From an uncultured Porphyromonadaceae bacterium (GTDB lineage Bacteria; Bacteroidota; Bacteroidia; Bacteroidales; Paludibacteraceae), in the NCBI GenBank assembly GCA_949285425.1, contig CASEAJ010000071.1, positions 1 through 40,328 of the forward strand: a stretch of DNA of 40,328 nt, read 5' to 3'. Below, piece by piece: positions 33,074 through 40,328 of this stretch. Every line of letters starts with the position of its first letter. Within the stretch, counting starts at the first letter, position 1. The notes under the pieces were generated by a model that was not told the origin of the DNA, made no database searches, and saw only the letters and a program-made list of their open reading frames with translations. The position numbers were made by a program, and so were the translations under genes.

Positions 33074-34006
33074 TCAGCGGTTGAACAGTTCGGTAGACAG
33101 GTAGCGTTCGCCGGTGTCGGGCAGGATGACAACGATGTTGCGGCCGGCGTTTTCGGGCTGCAGAGCCAGCCGGGTGGCGGCATACATGGCGGCTCCCGAC
33201 GAAATGCCGACCAGCAGTCCTTCGTGTGCGGCCAGACTGCGGGCCGTGTCCATGGCTTCGTCGTTGCCTACGGGCATTACTTCATCGACCACGGTGGCGT
33301 CGTAGGTTTTCGGCACGAATCCGGCACCAATGCCTTGCAGTTTGTGCGGTCCCGGGGCTCCGCCCGAGAGGACTGCCGAACCGGTCGGCTCTACCGCCAC
33401 AACGCGTATGGCAGGGTTCAGCTCTTTGAGCCGCCGTCCGGTGCCGCTGATGGTGCCTCCGGTGCCGACACCGGCTACCAGCAGGTCGACCCGTCCGTCG
33501 GTGTCGCGCCATATCTCTTCGGCCGTAGTGCGCATGTGCATGGCCGGGTTGGCGGGGTTCTCGAACTGTTGCAGTATCAGTGCGTCGGGCAAGGTGTCGC
33601 GCAGGCGTTCGGCTTCGGCTATTGCACCTGCCATGCCTTGTGCTCCGGGGGTGAGCACCAGTTCGGCTCCCAAGGCTTTCAGCAGTTTGCGGCGTTCCTC
33701 GCTCATGGTTTCGGGCATGGTGAGTATGAGCCGGTAACCTTTGATGGTGGCCACATAGGCCAGTCCTATGCCGGTGTTGCCGCTGGTGGGTTCCACCAGT
33801 ACCGAACCGGGTCGCAGCCGTCCGTTGCGTTCCGCATCCTCTATCATGGCAAGGGCTATGCGGTCTTTAATGCTGCCTTGCGGGTTGAAATACTCCAGTT
33901 TGGCTATGAGCCTGGCCTGTGCGCCGACCGACCGGGCATAGGCTTTCACTTCCATCAAGGGGGTGTTGCCTATGAGTTCGGTCAGATTGTTTGCTATCTT
34001 TTCCAT
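33074..34006 (-). CDS. cysK: Cysteine synthase (O-acetylserine sulfhydrylase)
   Basis: 310 residues, PLP fold-type II. It forms cysteine from O-acetylserine and sulfide. The PLP lysine is Lys47 in [11 protein letters not shown]; the substrate loop TSGNTGI is at 74-80 and the PLP phosphate loop GVGTGGT at 179-185. The C-terminal [13 protein letters not shown] carries the pyridine-contacting Ser. The first loop reads NPQGSIKDR instead of the usual NPANSVKDR, still compatible with the family. It is separated by 120 bases from corA on the same strand. Confidence 0.95.
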   Translation of the reverse strand: MEKIANNLTELIGNTPLMEVKAYARSVGAQARLIAKLEYFNPQGSIKDRIALAMIEDAERNGRLRPGSVLVEPTSGNTGIGLAYVATIKGYRLILTMPETMSEERRKLLKALGAELVLTPGAQGMAGAIAEAERLRDTLPDALILQQFENPANPAMHMRTTAEEIWRDTDGRVDLLVAGVGTGGTISGTGRRLKELNPAIRVVAVEPTGSAVLSGGAPGPHKLQGIGAGFVPKTYDATVVDEVMPVGNDEAMDTARSLAAHEGLLVGISSGAAMYAATRLALQPENAGRNIVVILPDTGERYLSTELFNR

Positions 34007-34126
34007 ATCAAATCGTTTTCTGTAGGATGGAGTGCATCCTCGTGTTTGGGGGTTAAAAACTGTTTGGGTTTGTCGTTCCGTTTTTGCTGTGTGGCTGTGT
34101 TCCGCCGATGCAGGGAGGCGAGGGGC

Positions 34127-35200
34127 TTACCACCACTTTTTCCGCTTGAAATACCACAGCATAAGGGCCACTATCACAATCATGACCGCCCACATGACCG
34201 CATAGCTGTAGCGCCAGTGCAGTTCGGGCAGGTAGTCGAAGTTTGTGCCATATACGCCAGCAATGAACGTGATGGGGATGAAAATGACCGAAATGATGGC
34301 CAGCACTTTCATGATGTCGTTGAGCCGTTCGCCCACGCTGGTGTGGTACATGTTCATCAGGTCGTACAGCATTTCGCGGTAGGTGTCCAGCACATCATCC
34401 GCCTCTTTCACGTTGTTCAGCAGTTCGCGGAAATGCAGTTTGTTTTTGGCGTGTATGGAGTCGGATTCGGACTTGAGCAGGCCGGCCACCATTTCGCGGG
34501 CTGCCCTTACGTGTTTTCGGAAGAAACTCAGTTCGTGCTTGCAGTGGTTGCTCTGTTGCAGCAGTTCGCGGTTGGCGTTGCCATCCCAGTCATAGAGCTG
34601 GTCTTCCAGCTGCTCTATTTTTTCGCCCAATATGCCCGCTATGTAGATGTAGTGGTCGATGATGACATCGAGCAGGGCGAAAGCCAGGTAGTCGCAGCCT
34701 TCGGTGCGCATTTTACGGCTCGATTTGCGCAGCCGCTCGCGCACGGGGTCGAACAGTGTGCCGGGTTCTTCCTGAAAGCTGATGAGGGTGTTGTGCAGCA
34801 GCACGAGGCTGATGTTGTCAATGGACAGCCGGTTGCCGCGTTTGTGGTAGCGGAATGATTTCAGTGTGATGAAAATGCCGCCTTCGAACTCCTCGCTCTT
34901 GGGGCGTATTTCCGGGTTCATGATGTCGGAGAGCACGTTCAAGGGTATGTTGAACGTCTGTCCGATGCATTCCATCATGGTGGCATCGTGCAGGCCGTTG
35001 ATGTTGAGCCATGCAAACTGGCGGGTGTCTTTCATCGGCAACAGGTCGGCCACGGTGTGTATGTCCTGCCGGGTCACTTCGTCCTGGCTGTAGTCGATAA
35101 GCTGCATGCTGACCTGTTCCACCTTTTTTACGCCCCGGAACACCAGTGCGTTGGGCGAAAGTCCTATTTCTTCTTCTCTTTTTCGTGTGTAGCGTGCCAT
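34127..35200 (-). CDS. corA: CorA-family divalent cation transporter with GTN in place of GMN
   Basis: 357 residues. The long soluble N-terminal funnel (QFAWLNINGLHDATMMECIGQTFNIPLNVLSDIMNPEIRPK) and the helical willow region are typical of CorA. Two C-terminal membrane helices follow (about 295-316 and 330-352). The signature loop is Tyr317-Gly-Thr-Asn-Phe321 where CorA has Y-GMN-F. Thr319 is ACA, two bases away from ATG, so a single read error does not explain it. ZntB relatives carry GIN. It should move Mg2+ or another divalent ion, but selectivity may differ. The -7 element TATATTTG lies at 35285-35278, about 80 bases before the start. Confidence 0.92.
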   Translation of the reverse strand: MARYTRKREEEIGLSPNALVFRGVKKVEQVSMQLIDYSQDEVTRQDIHTVADLLPMKDTRQFAWLNINGLHDATMMECIGQTFNIPLNVLSDIMNPEIRPKSEEFEGGIFITLKSFRYHKRGNRLSIDNISLVLLHNTLISFQEEPGTLFDPVRERLRKSSRKMRTEGCDYLAFALLDVIIDHYIYIAGILGEKIEQLEDQLYDWDGNANRELLQQSNHCKHELSFFRKHVRAAREMVAGLLKSESDSIHAKNKLHFRELLNNVKEADDVLDTYREMLYDLMNMYHTSVGERLNDIMKVLAIISVIFIPITFIAGVYGTNFDYLPELHWRYSYAVMWAVMIVIVALMLWYFKRKKWW

Positions 35201-35277
35201 GATGCGGTAGGTTGCTTTAGTAGTTAATAAAGTGCCATGGTCTCATAAACACTTGCCGTCTACGGCTTTGTCAGGGG

Positions 35278-35285
35278 CAAATATA
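35278..35285 (-). promoter_or_regulatory. -7 element of corA
   Basis: TATATTTG on the minus strand. No clear -33 at 19-21 bases. The leader of about 70 bases contains GCCGTAGACGGC. Confidence 0.45.
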
Positions 35286-35360
35286 AGCCTTTTTGCAGAA
35301 AACCGGAGAGAAAGCGACACATTTTAGACGAAAGATAGGCTAAAAACAAACGGAATACAC

Positions 35361-35368
35361 TAATTTTG
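35361..35368 (+). promoter_or_regulatory. -7 element of the DUF2148 gene
   Basis: TAATTTTG matches TAnnTTTG, about 70 bases before the start codon. No -33 TTG is seen. Confidence 0.4.
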
Positions 35369-35437
35369 CAAACCAATAGAAAATCATGGTTGCCAACTGT
35401 CAACTGTTAACTTGTCACTATTAACTCACAACTGCAT

Positions 35438-35998
35438 ATGCTGATAAACGAAAGAGACACACGCCGCGAACGCCTGTTGCAGGTGGCCGGCGACATGATG
35501 ACAGCCGCCCGCACGGCCCCGAAAGGGAAGGGTGTCGACATCATAGAAGTGGCTATGCTGACCGACGATTCCATTGCCGAACTGTCGGCTGCCATGTTGG
35601 GTTACAGCGAAAAGACCGGCATGAAATTCATTACCCGCGATGCGGAAAATCTGTTGCAGGCCGAAGCGGTTGTACTGATTGGGACGAAGATTCAGACTCA
35701 CGGATTGAACTGCGGTTATTGTGGTTTCGACACTTGTGCCGCCAAACCCGACGGCATTCCGTGTGCCATCAATTCGACCGATGTGGGCATTGCCATAGGG
35801 TCGGCCTGTGCCGTGGCTGCCGACCATCGGGTCGATTGCCGGGTGATGTTCTCCGCAGGGCGTGTGGCACAGGAATTGGACTGGTTGCCTGGCTGTACGT
35901 CCGTGTATGCCATTCCGCTCAGTTGTTCGTCGAAAAATCCGTTCTTCGACCGCAAGCCGAAGACACCTGCGGCCGACGCACCGACTGCCGCCCGGTGA
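35438..35998 (+). CDS. DUF2148 family (ferredoxin-domain-like) protein
   Basis: 186 residues. It matches DUF2148 proteins: ERLLQVAGDMMTAARTAPKGKGVD at the start and a cysteine cluster LNCGYCGFDTCAAKPDGIPCAINSTDVGIAIGSACAVAADHRVDCRVMFSAG near the middle. The C-x2-C-x4-C pattern with two later Cys could bind an iron-sulfur cluster. No membrane segment. Function not established. It is followed by the MITE-like copy 2 starting 21 bases after the stop. Confidence 0.88.
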   Translation: MLINERDTRRERLLQVAGDMMTAARTAPKGKGVDIIEVAMLTDDSIAELSAAMLGYSEKTGMKFITRDAENLLQAEAVVLIGTKIQTHGLNCGYCGFDTCAAKPDGIPCAINSTDVGIAIGSACAVAADHRVDCRVMFSAGRVAQELDWLPGCTSVYAIPLSCSSKNPFFDRKPKTPAADAPTAAR

Positions 35999-36018
35999 AA
36001 CGGACACCGTATCACACA

Positions 36019-36213
36019 TGGTGGGTTCTATAAATTGCTTTATGGGTGATTTTTGTTTTTCAGGTGAGCATATTTGTTTTTCATTGCAAGAGCATAGCGG
36101 GCTATGCGATGGAGAATGAAAACACAAAAGATGCCGCATGAAAACGAAAAGCACGTAAAAGCCAACCCACAAAATATAAAATTGTTATGGCGGGGAATTT
36201 ATAGAACCCACCA
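36019..36213. mobile_element. MITE-like element, copy 2
   Basis: 195 bp with the same perfect 18-bp terminal repeats (TGGTGGGTTCTATAAATT and complement) as copy 1 at 11018, roughly 90% identical by eye. It lies 21 bases after the DUF2148 stop and about 80 bases before the MFS gene, so it may replace or add signals in that gap. Confidence 0.8.
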
Positions 36214-36291
36214 CATGTTAACCTCAGACCCGTGGCCTTGCCGAACACCCGTTTTTCATTTTCAAGACATATTGTCTAAACTAAAAGGCTT

Positions 36292-37524
36292 ATGGATCAT
36301 CAAATCCCCGCTACTTCCGGAGAAGACAAACTCTGGACGCAAAGTTTTATCAGTGCCTGTGTAGGTAATTTTTTGCTTTTCTTCGCTTTTTACCTGCTGT
36401 TGCCGGTGTTGCCGCTCTACCTCATTGAGGAGTTCGGGGCCAACAAGACCACGGTGGGTATTGCCATATCGTGCTACACGGTGGCCGCACTGGTGATACG
36501 TCCCATGGCCGGCTTTGTGCTCGACATGTTCAACCGCAGGCCGCTTTACCTGCTGGCCTATTTTCTTTACGTGCTGTGCTTTGTGGGCTATACGCTGGCC
36601 AGTTTGCTCGGCATCTTCATCATGGTGCGCATCATGCACGGACTGACCTACGGCATGGTGAGTACGGCCGGCAACAGCCTCATTGTCGACATCATGCCTT
36701 CGTCACGTCGGGGCGAAGGACTCGGTTATTTCGGCGTGGCCAATAACATAGCCATGGCTACCGGACCCATGATCAGCCTGTTCATTCACGACCATTCGAA
36801 CGATTTCTTCGTCATTTTCTACGCCGCCATTGCCAGCGGTGTACTAGGATTCCTCATTGCCAACACCATCAAGGTGAAGAAACGGGTCATTGTGCGCGAA
36901 AAACAACCGGTGGCACTCGATCGTTTCTTCCTGGCCAAAGGCATGAGCGGAGGGGTGAGCCTGTTGTTTACGGCTGTTCCCTATGGCATGGTGACCACCT
37001 ATATCGTTATTTATGGCCGTGAACTGGGCATAGAGACCAGCATGGGTGTGTTCTTCCTGCTCATGGCGGCAGGGCTCATCGGTTCGCGCCTCTTTGCCGG
37101 CAAGCTGGTGGACCGTGGCCGTCTGTTGTGGGTCATCGGTTGTGGCACGGTGGTGTGTCTGGTTTCCTATCTGTTGCTGTCGAGCCTCATGAAGTTGCAT
37201 GTGCTCACCGAAAGCCTGCTTGTGCCGCTGCTGTTTTATGGAGTGGCCGTGCTGCTGGGTGTAGGCTACGGCATGCTTTTCCCTGCCTACAACACGTTGT
37301 TTGTCAATCTGGCTCCGCACAACCGTCGGGCTACGGCTAGTTCCACCTACCTCACCAGCTGGGATATAGGTATTGGTTTGGGACTTATTGTGGGTGGCCG
37401 CATTGCCGACACCGAAGGCGGACTGCCCCTTTCCTACCTGGTAGGAGCCTTTGCCGTGGCGCTGTCACTCGTCGTATTTCACAAAATCACCGCCCCGCAC
37501 TACGAAAAGAACAAGTTGGTGTGA
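36292..37524 (+). CDS. MFS transporter
   Basis: 410 residues with twelve predicted membrane helices. The motif A-like loop reads GFVLDMFNRRPLYLLAY after helix 2, and its second-half counterpart is GKLVDRGRLLWVIG. The sequence resembles drug/metabolite-efflux type MFS proteins (DHA1-like), with helices FLLFFAFYLLLPVLPLYLIEEFG at the start. The substrate is not predictable. It begins about 80 bases after MITE copy 2 and no clear promoter of the usual type is seen between them. Confidence 0.93.
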   Translation: MDHQIPATSGEDKLWTQSFISACVGNFLLFFAFYLLLPVLPLYLIEEFGANKTTVGIAISCYTVAALVIRPMAGFVLDMFNRRPLYLLAYFLYVLCFVGYTLASLLGIFIMVRIMHGLTYGMVSTAGNSLIVDIMPSSRRGEGLGYFGVANNIAMATGPMISLFIHDHSNDFFVIFYAAIASGVLGFLIANTIKVKKRVIVREKQPVALDRFFLAKGMSGGVSLLFTAVPYGMVTTYIVIYGRELGIETSMGVFFLLMAAGLIGSRLFAGKLVDRGRLLWVIGCGTVVCLVSYLLLSSLMKLHVLTESLLVPLLFYGVAVLLGVGYGMLFPAYNTLFVNLAPHNRRATASSTYLTSWDIGIGLGLIVGGRIADTEGGLPLSYLVGAFAVALSLVVFHKITAPHYEKNKLV

Positions 37525-37603
37525 ATATTTTATTTTTTTATATTTTTTTTTGATACCGGACGAAAATTAAGGTTTAATTAAGGAAAAATTAAGGTTCTTC
37601 GTT

Positions 37604-37822
37604 TATCTTTGAAACGTTTATTTTTCGAAGAAATATGCGTTTCATATTCCGACCTCTTCTTTTGTATTAGCCACCCCTCCTCGGCAACGGTATTCCGATG
37701 AGGGGAAAAGGTTTCCTGCTGCACGTTTCCTTCTTGCAAAGGTGCTTCTGTTTCGTGTTCCCCAAAAAAACATCTGGGCAACTTGTTCAGAAAACACAAA
37801 TTCATTATAAATTCAAATCATC
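37604..37822 (+). promoter_or_regulatory. Promoter element and structured leader of the papain-like gene
   Basis: TATCTTTG at 37604-37611 is followed by about 200 bases of leader. Two hairpins are visible: GAAACG-TT-TATTT pairing with AAATA-TG-CGTTTC (37611-37643), and CCCCTC-C-TCGG pairing with CCGA-T-GAGGGG (37674-37705). No T run follows, so they are not terminators. Upstream sequence from 37525 is AT-rich, without a clear -33 TTG. Confidence 0.45.
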
Positions 37823-38503
37823 ATGAAAAAGAGTTTTTATTATCTAATTATTATCATGGCTGTGTTGTTTATTCATATTTCAACCATGCATGCACAGCAA
37901 ACCGTATCGACATCCGTTGCTCCATTTAAGGCTTATAAAACATTGGAAGGCAGTGCGGAAGTAATTGGTCAGACATTCCGAGCAGAAGGTGACAACCTCT
38001 ACAACGAATTTGAAGTGGAAATAGCGGAAGCGGGAGAATATTATCTCTCGGCCTGGATGCTGGGTGCCGGCCGGCAAGATGGCAGCACCATAGCCTATGA
38101 CATTGTGGTTAATGGTCAATCTACCGCTCTTGCCATGAAACCGGAAATGAAAGATTGGCAAAATGCTTATGCTCGCTTGACAGAAGTACAAAGGTTGAAA
38201 TATCCTCAAAAAAGCAATACTGTCACGCTTGTTCGAGGTCGCAATACCATTGCCTTTAAAGGACATGTGCCGGTAGCTCCAATGGTAGAGCAAATCGCTC
38301 TGTCAAGAGTAGAGGGTACAAAAGCTGTGTCGGAGGATAACTATCAGGCTTTTAAGGCAGAGATACGTGCGGCGACAACTCAACTGACAACCTCGTATCC
38401 GGCATCGGTAATTTACCCAGAACAGAATCCGAATTTTGCTTATGATTATAGGTTGAATTTTGGATTTATACATCATATGTTCGCTGTTATTTCAACCAAG
38501 TAG
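37823..38503 (+). CDS. N-terminal part of a secreted papain-like protein (frameshifted)
   Basis: 226 residues: a signal peptide (MKKSFYYLIIIMAVLFIHISTMHAQQ) and a beta-sandwich domain (about 45-165) with EFEVEIAEAGEYYLSAWMLGAG, then a helical segment up to about YPEQNPNFAYDY. After that the frame yields a short nonsense end (RLNFGFIHHMFAVISTK). The next frame opens at about 38451 and continues with a sensible sequence, so a 1-base deletion near the TTTT at 38457-38460 is the simplest explanation. The pair at 37823-40194 is read as one broken gene. The AT content is higher than in the core region. Confidence 0.6.
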   Translation: MKKSFYYLIIIMAVLFIHISTMHAQQTVSTSVAPFKAYKTLEGSAEVIGQTFRAEGDNLYNEFEVEIAEAGEYYLSAWMLGAGRQDGSTIAYDIVVNGQSTALAMKPEMKDWQNAYARLTEVQRLKYPQKSNTVTLVRGRNTIAFKGHVPVAPMVEQIALSRVEGTKAVSEDNYQAFKAEIRAATTQLTTSYPASVIYPEQNPNFAYDYRLNFGFIHHMFAVISTK

Positions 38504-38514
38504 GAAAAGTAACA

Positions 38515-40194
38515 ATGAATACTGAATCTGCTACAGTACCTCATGTTATTTCTTTTTTTTGTTACGAAAATAATAATTACAAAGAAAATTCTTGGGTTTC
38601 TTCCGGTACGCAAGAGATTTCCATTGAGGCGGAAATAACAACTCCAGGCTGGTATTTTGTATTTATTCGAAGTCAAGATTCGAATTATAAAGGGACTGTC
38701 AATTTCCATATTAGTCACGGTACAGGAGGAGCAACGGATTATTATAATATTCCAATAACTTGTTCGCGATTGTTAATGACACAAGAGATTGACCTAAACA
38801 AGTACTATGCTACGTTTTTGACAGGCTGCGAATTGAGTTGGCCTTTTATGACGATAGAAAATTCGGTGAATTTTCCTTCGAAAGTGTTAGATTATAATGG
38901 CCTTTATAACAATGGAGGTATGAACCTTATTGTAAATAAGTATTCAATAGCTCCCAAAGTTGTATATGTATCTGGAGGAACATCTGCAAATCCGAATCAA
39001 ATTTATCATGGAGATTTATATGCTTGTGTAGAGAGAGGAGTCGTTCCGCCATCTTCTACACCTTGGTTGGATGCTTATGTGTCTTCGATAGGGGAAAAAG
39101 ATGGATACAATTGTTTTGCTTGGGTAGGTGGTGTGATTACCGAGCGGTGGGACCCAATTTGGAATGCAATATATAGTCCCCACTTGGAACCTTATGGTGG
39201 AGATTTAAGTAATTATCTTGGCAACGTTGATAAATATGGAAATACTCTGTTGAGATATCAGGGGGCTACCACTTATAGTCTTATGGTTGATGCAAATGGA
39301 AACATGCGATTGGATCCTAATAGTGACGAAGTAGCTATAGACCTTTATTGGGGGGAACTTCTTTCTAATCCCAATCGTGCTAATCATGCAGCAATCCGTC
39401 GAGGGGCAGATGCTAACCCTCATGGATTTGAGTCTGAAAGTAAAATGGGATCAGATGGAGATCGGATATTCCATCGAAAATTAGGAAGTCCTGTTACAGA
39501 TCCGGGTATGTATAATACTATTGGGGGTCATTATAAACGTGCAGCAATTCAGAAATCAGCAGTGGAAATGTCCATGTACGAGTCCTTGGCACAAGGACTG
39601 TCTGTGATAGAAAATCCACAAATAACCGAGGCGGAAAAAGCTGTTCTTACAGGCATGAAAGCAGTTGTTTCGCCAACAGTGAAAGCGCAGTTTGAAACGC
39701 AAGCTGCTGTTTTAAGTTCGGTCCTCAAACAAAGAGAAGCGAACCCTGCTATGCGAAAAATCTCTTTGTCGGACATTACACCATACGCAACGGTGAAAAA
39801 TCTTTATGTGCAAAACAAGGAAGCGGTTCTTCCCTTGATTATGGACGCCTATGTTCAAAACAAATATGACAATATCGTCTTGCTTGAAACTATGATTGCC
39901 GAAAATGAAGAATATCAAGCCTTGGCTGAAGAAATTCTGAAACGGAACCGTGAAAACCAATATACTCCTGACGGAGCATATATTGTACGAAGTGCCTACT
40001 CCAATGGAATGTTGTTTGTAAAAGAGTTGTTGAAACGGCAGTCGGACTTTTCTCTGAAAAAGAGAACACAGTCAACACAAAAAGACATCAAATATAGTAA
40101 CAGCGACCCCTTTGAAGTGTTTTACAAAGATGGTACGTTGTCCGTCGAGTTTTTCACGGAAGAAGCATCGGAAATCTCTATTTCCATATACTAG
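38515..40194 (+). CDS. C-terminal part of a secreted papain-like (NCxAW) protein
   Basis: 559 residues from the first ATG of the downstream frame; that frame is already open from 38451 (VEFWIYTSYVRCYFNQVGK), so the ATG is not thought to be a real start. A second beta-sandwich (GTQEISIEAEITTPGWYFVFIRSQDSNY) leads to a papain-like core: Cys in YNCFAWVGGV and His in RANHAAIRRGADANPHGFESESKMG with DRIFHRKLG, the Cys/His order of NlpC-P60 and CHAP-type folds. A helical region follows. The end GTLSVEFFTEEASEISISIY resembles the first strands of a surface C-terminal domain but stops short. Substrate unknown; peptidoglycan or protein is a guess. Confidence 0.6.
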   Translation: MNTESATVPHVISFFCYENNNYKENSWVSSGTQEISIEAEITTPGWYFVFIRSQDSNYKGTVNFHISHGTGGATDYYNIPITCSRLLMTQEIDLNKYYATFLTGCELSWPFMTIENSVNFPSKVLDYNGLYNNGGMNLIVNKYSIAPKVVYVSGGTSANPNQIYHGDLYACVERGVVPPSSTPWLDAYVSSIGEKDGYNCFAWVGGVITERWDPIWNAIYSPHLEPYGGDLSNYLGNVDKYGNTLLRYQGATTYSLMVDANGNMRLDPNSDEVAIDLYWGELLSNPNRANHAAIRRGADANPHGFESESKMGSDGDRIFHRKLGSPVTDPGMYNTIGGHYKRAAIQKSAVEMSMYESLAQGLSVIENPQITEAEKAVLTGMKAVVSPTVKAQFETQAAVLSSVLKQREANPAMRKISLSDITPYATVKNLYVQNKEAVLPLIMDAYVQNKYDNIVLLETMIAENEEYQALAEEILKRNRENQYTPDGAYIVRSAYSNGMLFVKELLKRQSDFSLKKRTQSTQKDIKYSNSDPFEVFYKDGTLSVEFFTEEASEISISIY

Positions 40195-40328
40195 TGATGC
40201 GTTAAATTCGCATTGTTGATTTATAATTTATTAATATTTAGTGTTTTATATATATTTTTACTTATTCACGATTTGAATCGCTATCCGATGCGATAATTCG
40301 GTTCAATATCGTTGTAAGCAATTAACTA
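40195..40328. other. AT-rich end of the window
   Basis: 134 bases of AT-rich sequence after the last stop codon. No gene, promoter or hairpin is supported. Confidence 0.6.

Noticed and set aside
30182..34858. Very long open frames on the plus strand (about 650 and 620 codons) opposite the carboxyltransferase, cysK and corA genes
   Set aside because: They mirror real genes that have complete family motifs, and are a by-product of GC-rich third codon positions. Similar shadows run opposite the PorE-like, M3 peptidase and carB genes.
38440..38510. Programmed -1 frameshift in the papain-like gene
   Set aside because: No standard X XXY YYZ slippery heptamer in the right frame is visible between the new frame's opening and the first stop; a deletion is simpler.

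Overview
The window comes from a Bacteroidales chromosome, most likely a Bacteroidaceae-type gut commensal; the genus cannot be fixed from sequence alone. Evidence: promoters of the form TTG-19-TAnnTTTG, many lipoproteins with N-terminal signal peptides, a PorE-like OmpA lipoprotein, the dapB-lepB-WbqC gene order, DUF5040 and DUF1015 proteins, and intergenic repeats like those of this order. Most of the window is moderately GC-rich core genome; the last 2.8 kb is clearly AT-richer.

Layout. 1-300: the 5' end of a tyrosine integrase running off the left edge, a fragment that looks like the 3' end of a tRNA-Ser gene, and a terminator. This is read as the chromosomal boundary of an integrated element lying to the left. 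540-6305 (minus): DUF1015 protein, PorE-like OmpA lipoprotein, endonuclease/exonuclease/phosphatase-family lipoprotein, thyA and a flavin-binding PNPOx-like protein, closed by a terminator. 6925-12463: a secreted or membrane hypothetical, a lactonase-family lipoprotein, a nitroreductase, a GIY-YIG-like (T5orf172) protein and two small genes, with long repeat-filled spacers. 12613-19970 (plus): aroB, dapB, lepB, a WbqC-like gene, ilvE, a DUF389 membrane protein and an Ig-like lipoprotein. 20137-24738 (minus): GNAT acetyltransferase, M3-family peptidase, ribF and a HAD phosphatase. 24832-29355 (plus): a CAU-anticodon tRNA, a DUF5040 protein, and carB behind what looks like an attenuator leader. 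29563-35200: a small membrane protein, a biotin-dependent carboxyltransferase fusion, cysK and a CorA-type transporter with an unusual GTN motif. 35438-40194 (plus): DUF2148 protein, an MFS transporter, and a secreted papain-like gene split by a frameshift.

The genes are mostly housekeeping: thymidylate, aromatic and lysine/cell-wall precursors, branched-chain amino acids, cysteine, flavins, pyrimidine/arginine precursors and protein export. The more unusual content is between genes. Three loci (near 374, 11322 and 32512) carry the palindrome CTATAG at exactly 22-bp intervals with a partly conserved AAGTTGG-type flank. A 75-bp repeat carries the promoter of both the DUF1015 gene and aroB. A roughly 196-bp MITE-like element with perfect 18-bp terminal inverted repeats occurs twice. 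GC-rich palindromes encode the N-termini of two unrelated proteins. carB is preceded by a promoter, a 23-codon ORF ending in a U-rich run, and a terminator whose stem begins at the ORF's stop codon, which is the arrangement expected of a UTP-sensing attenuator.
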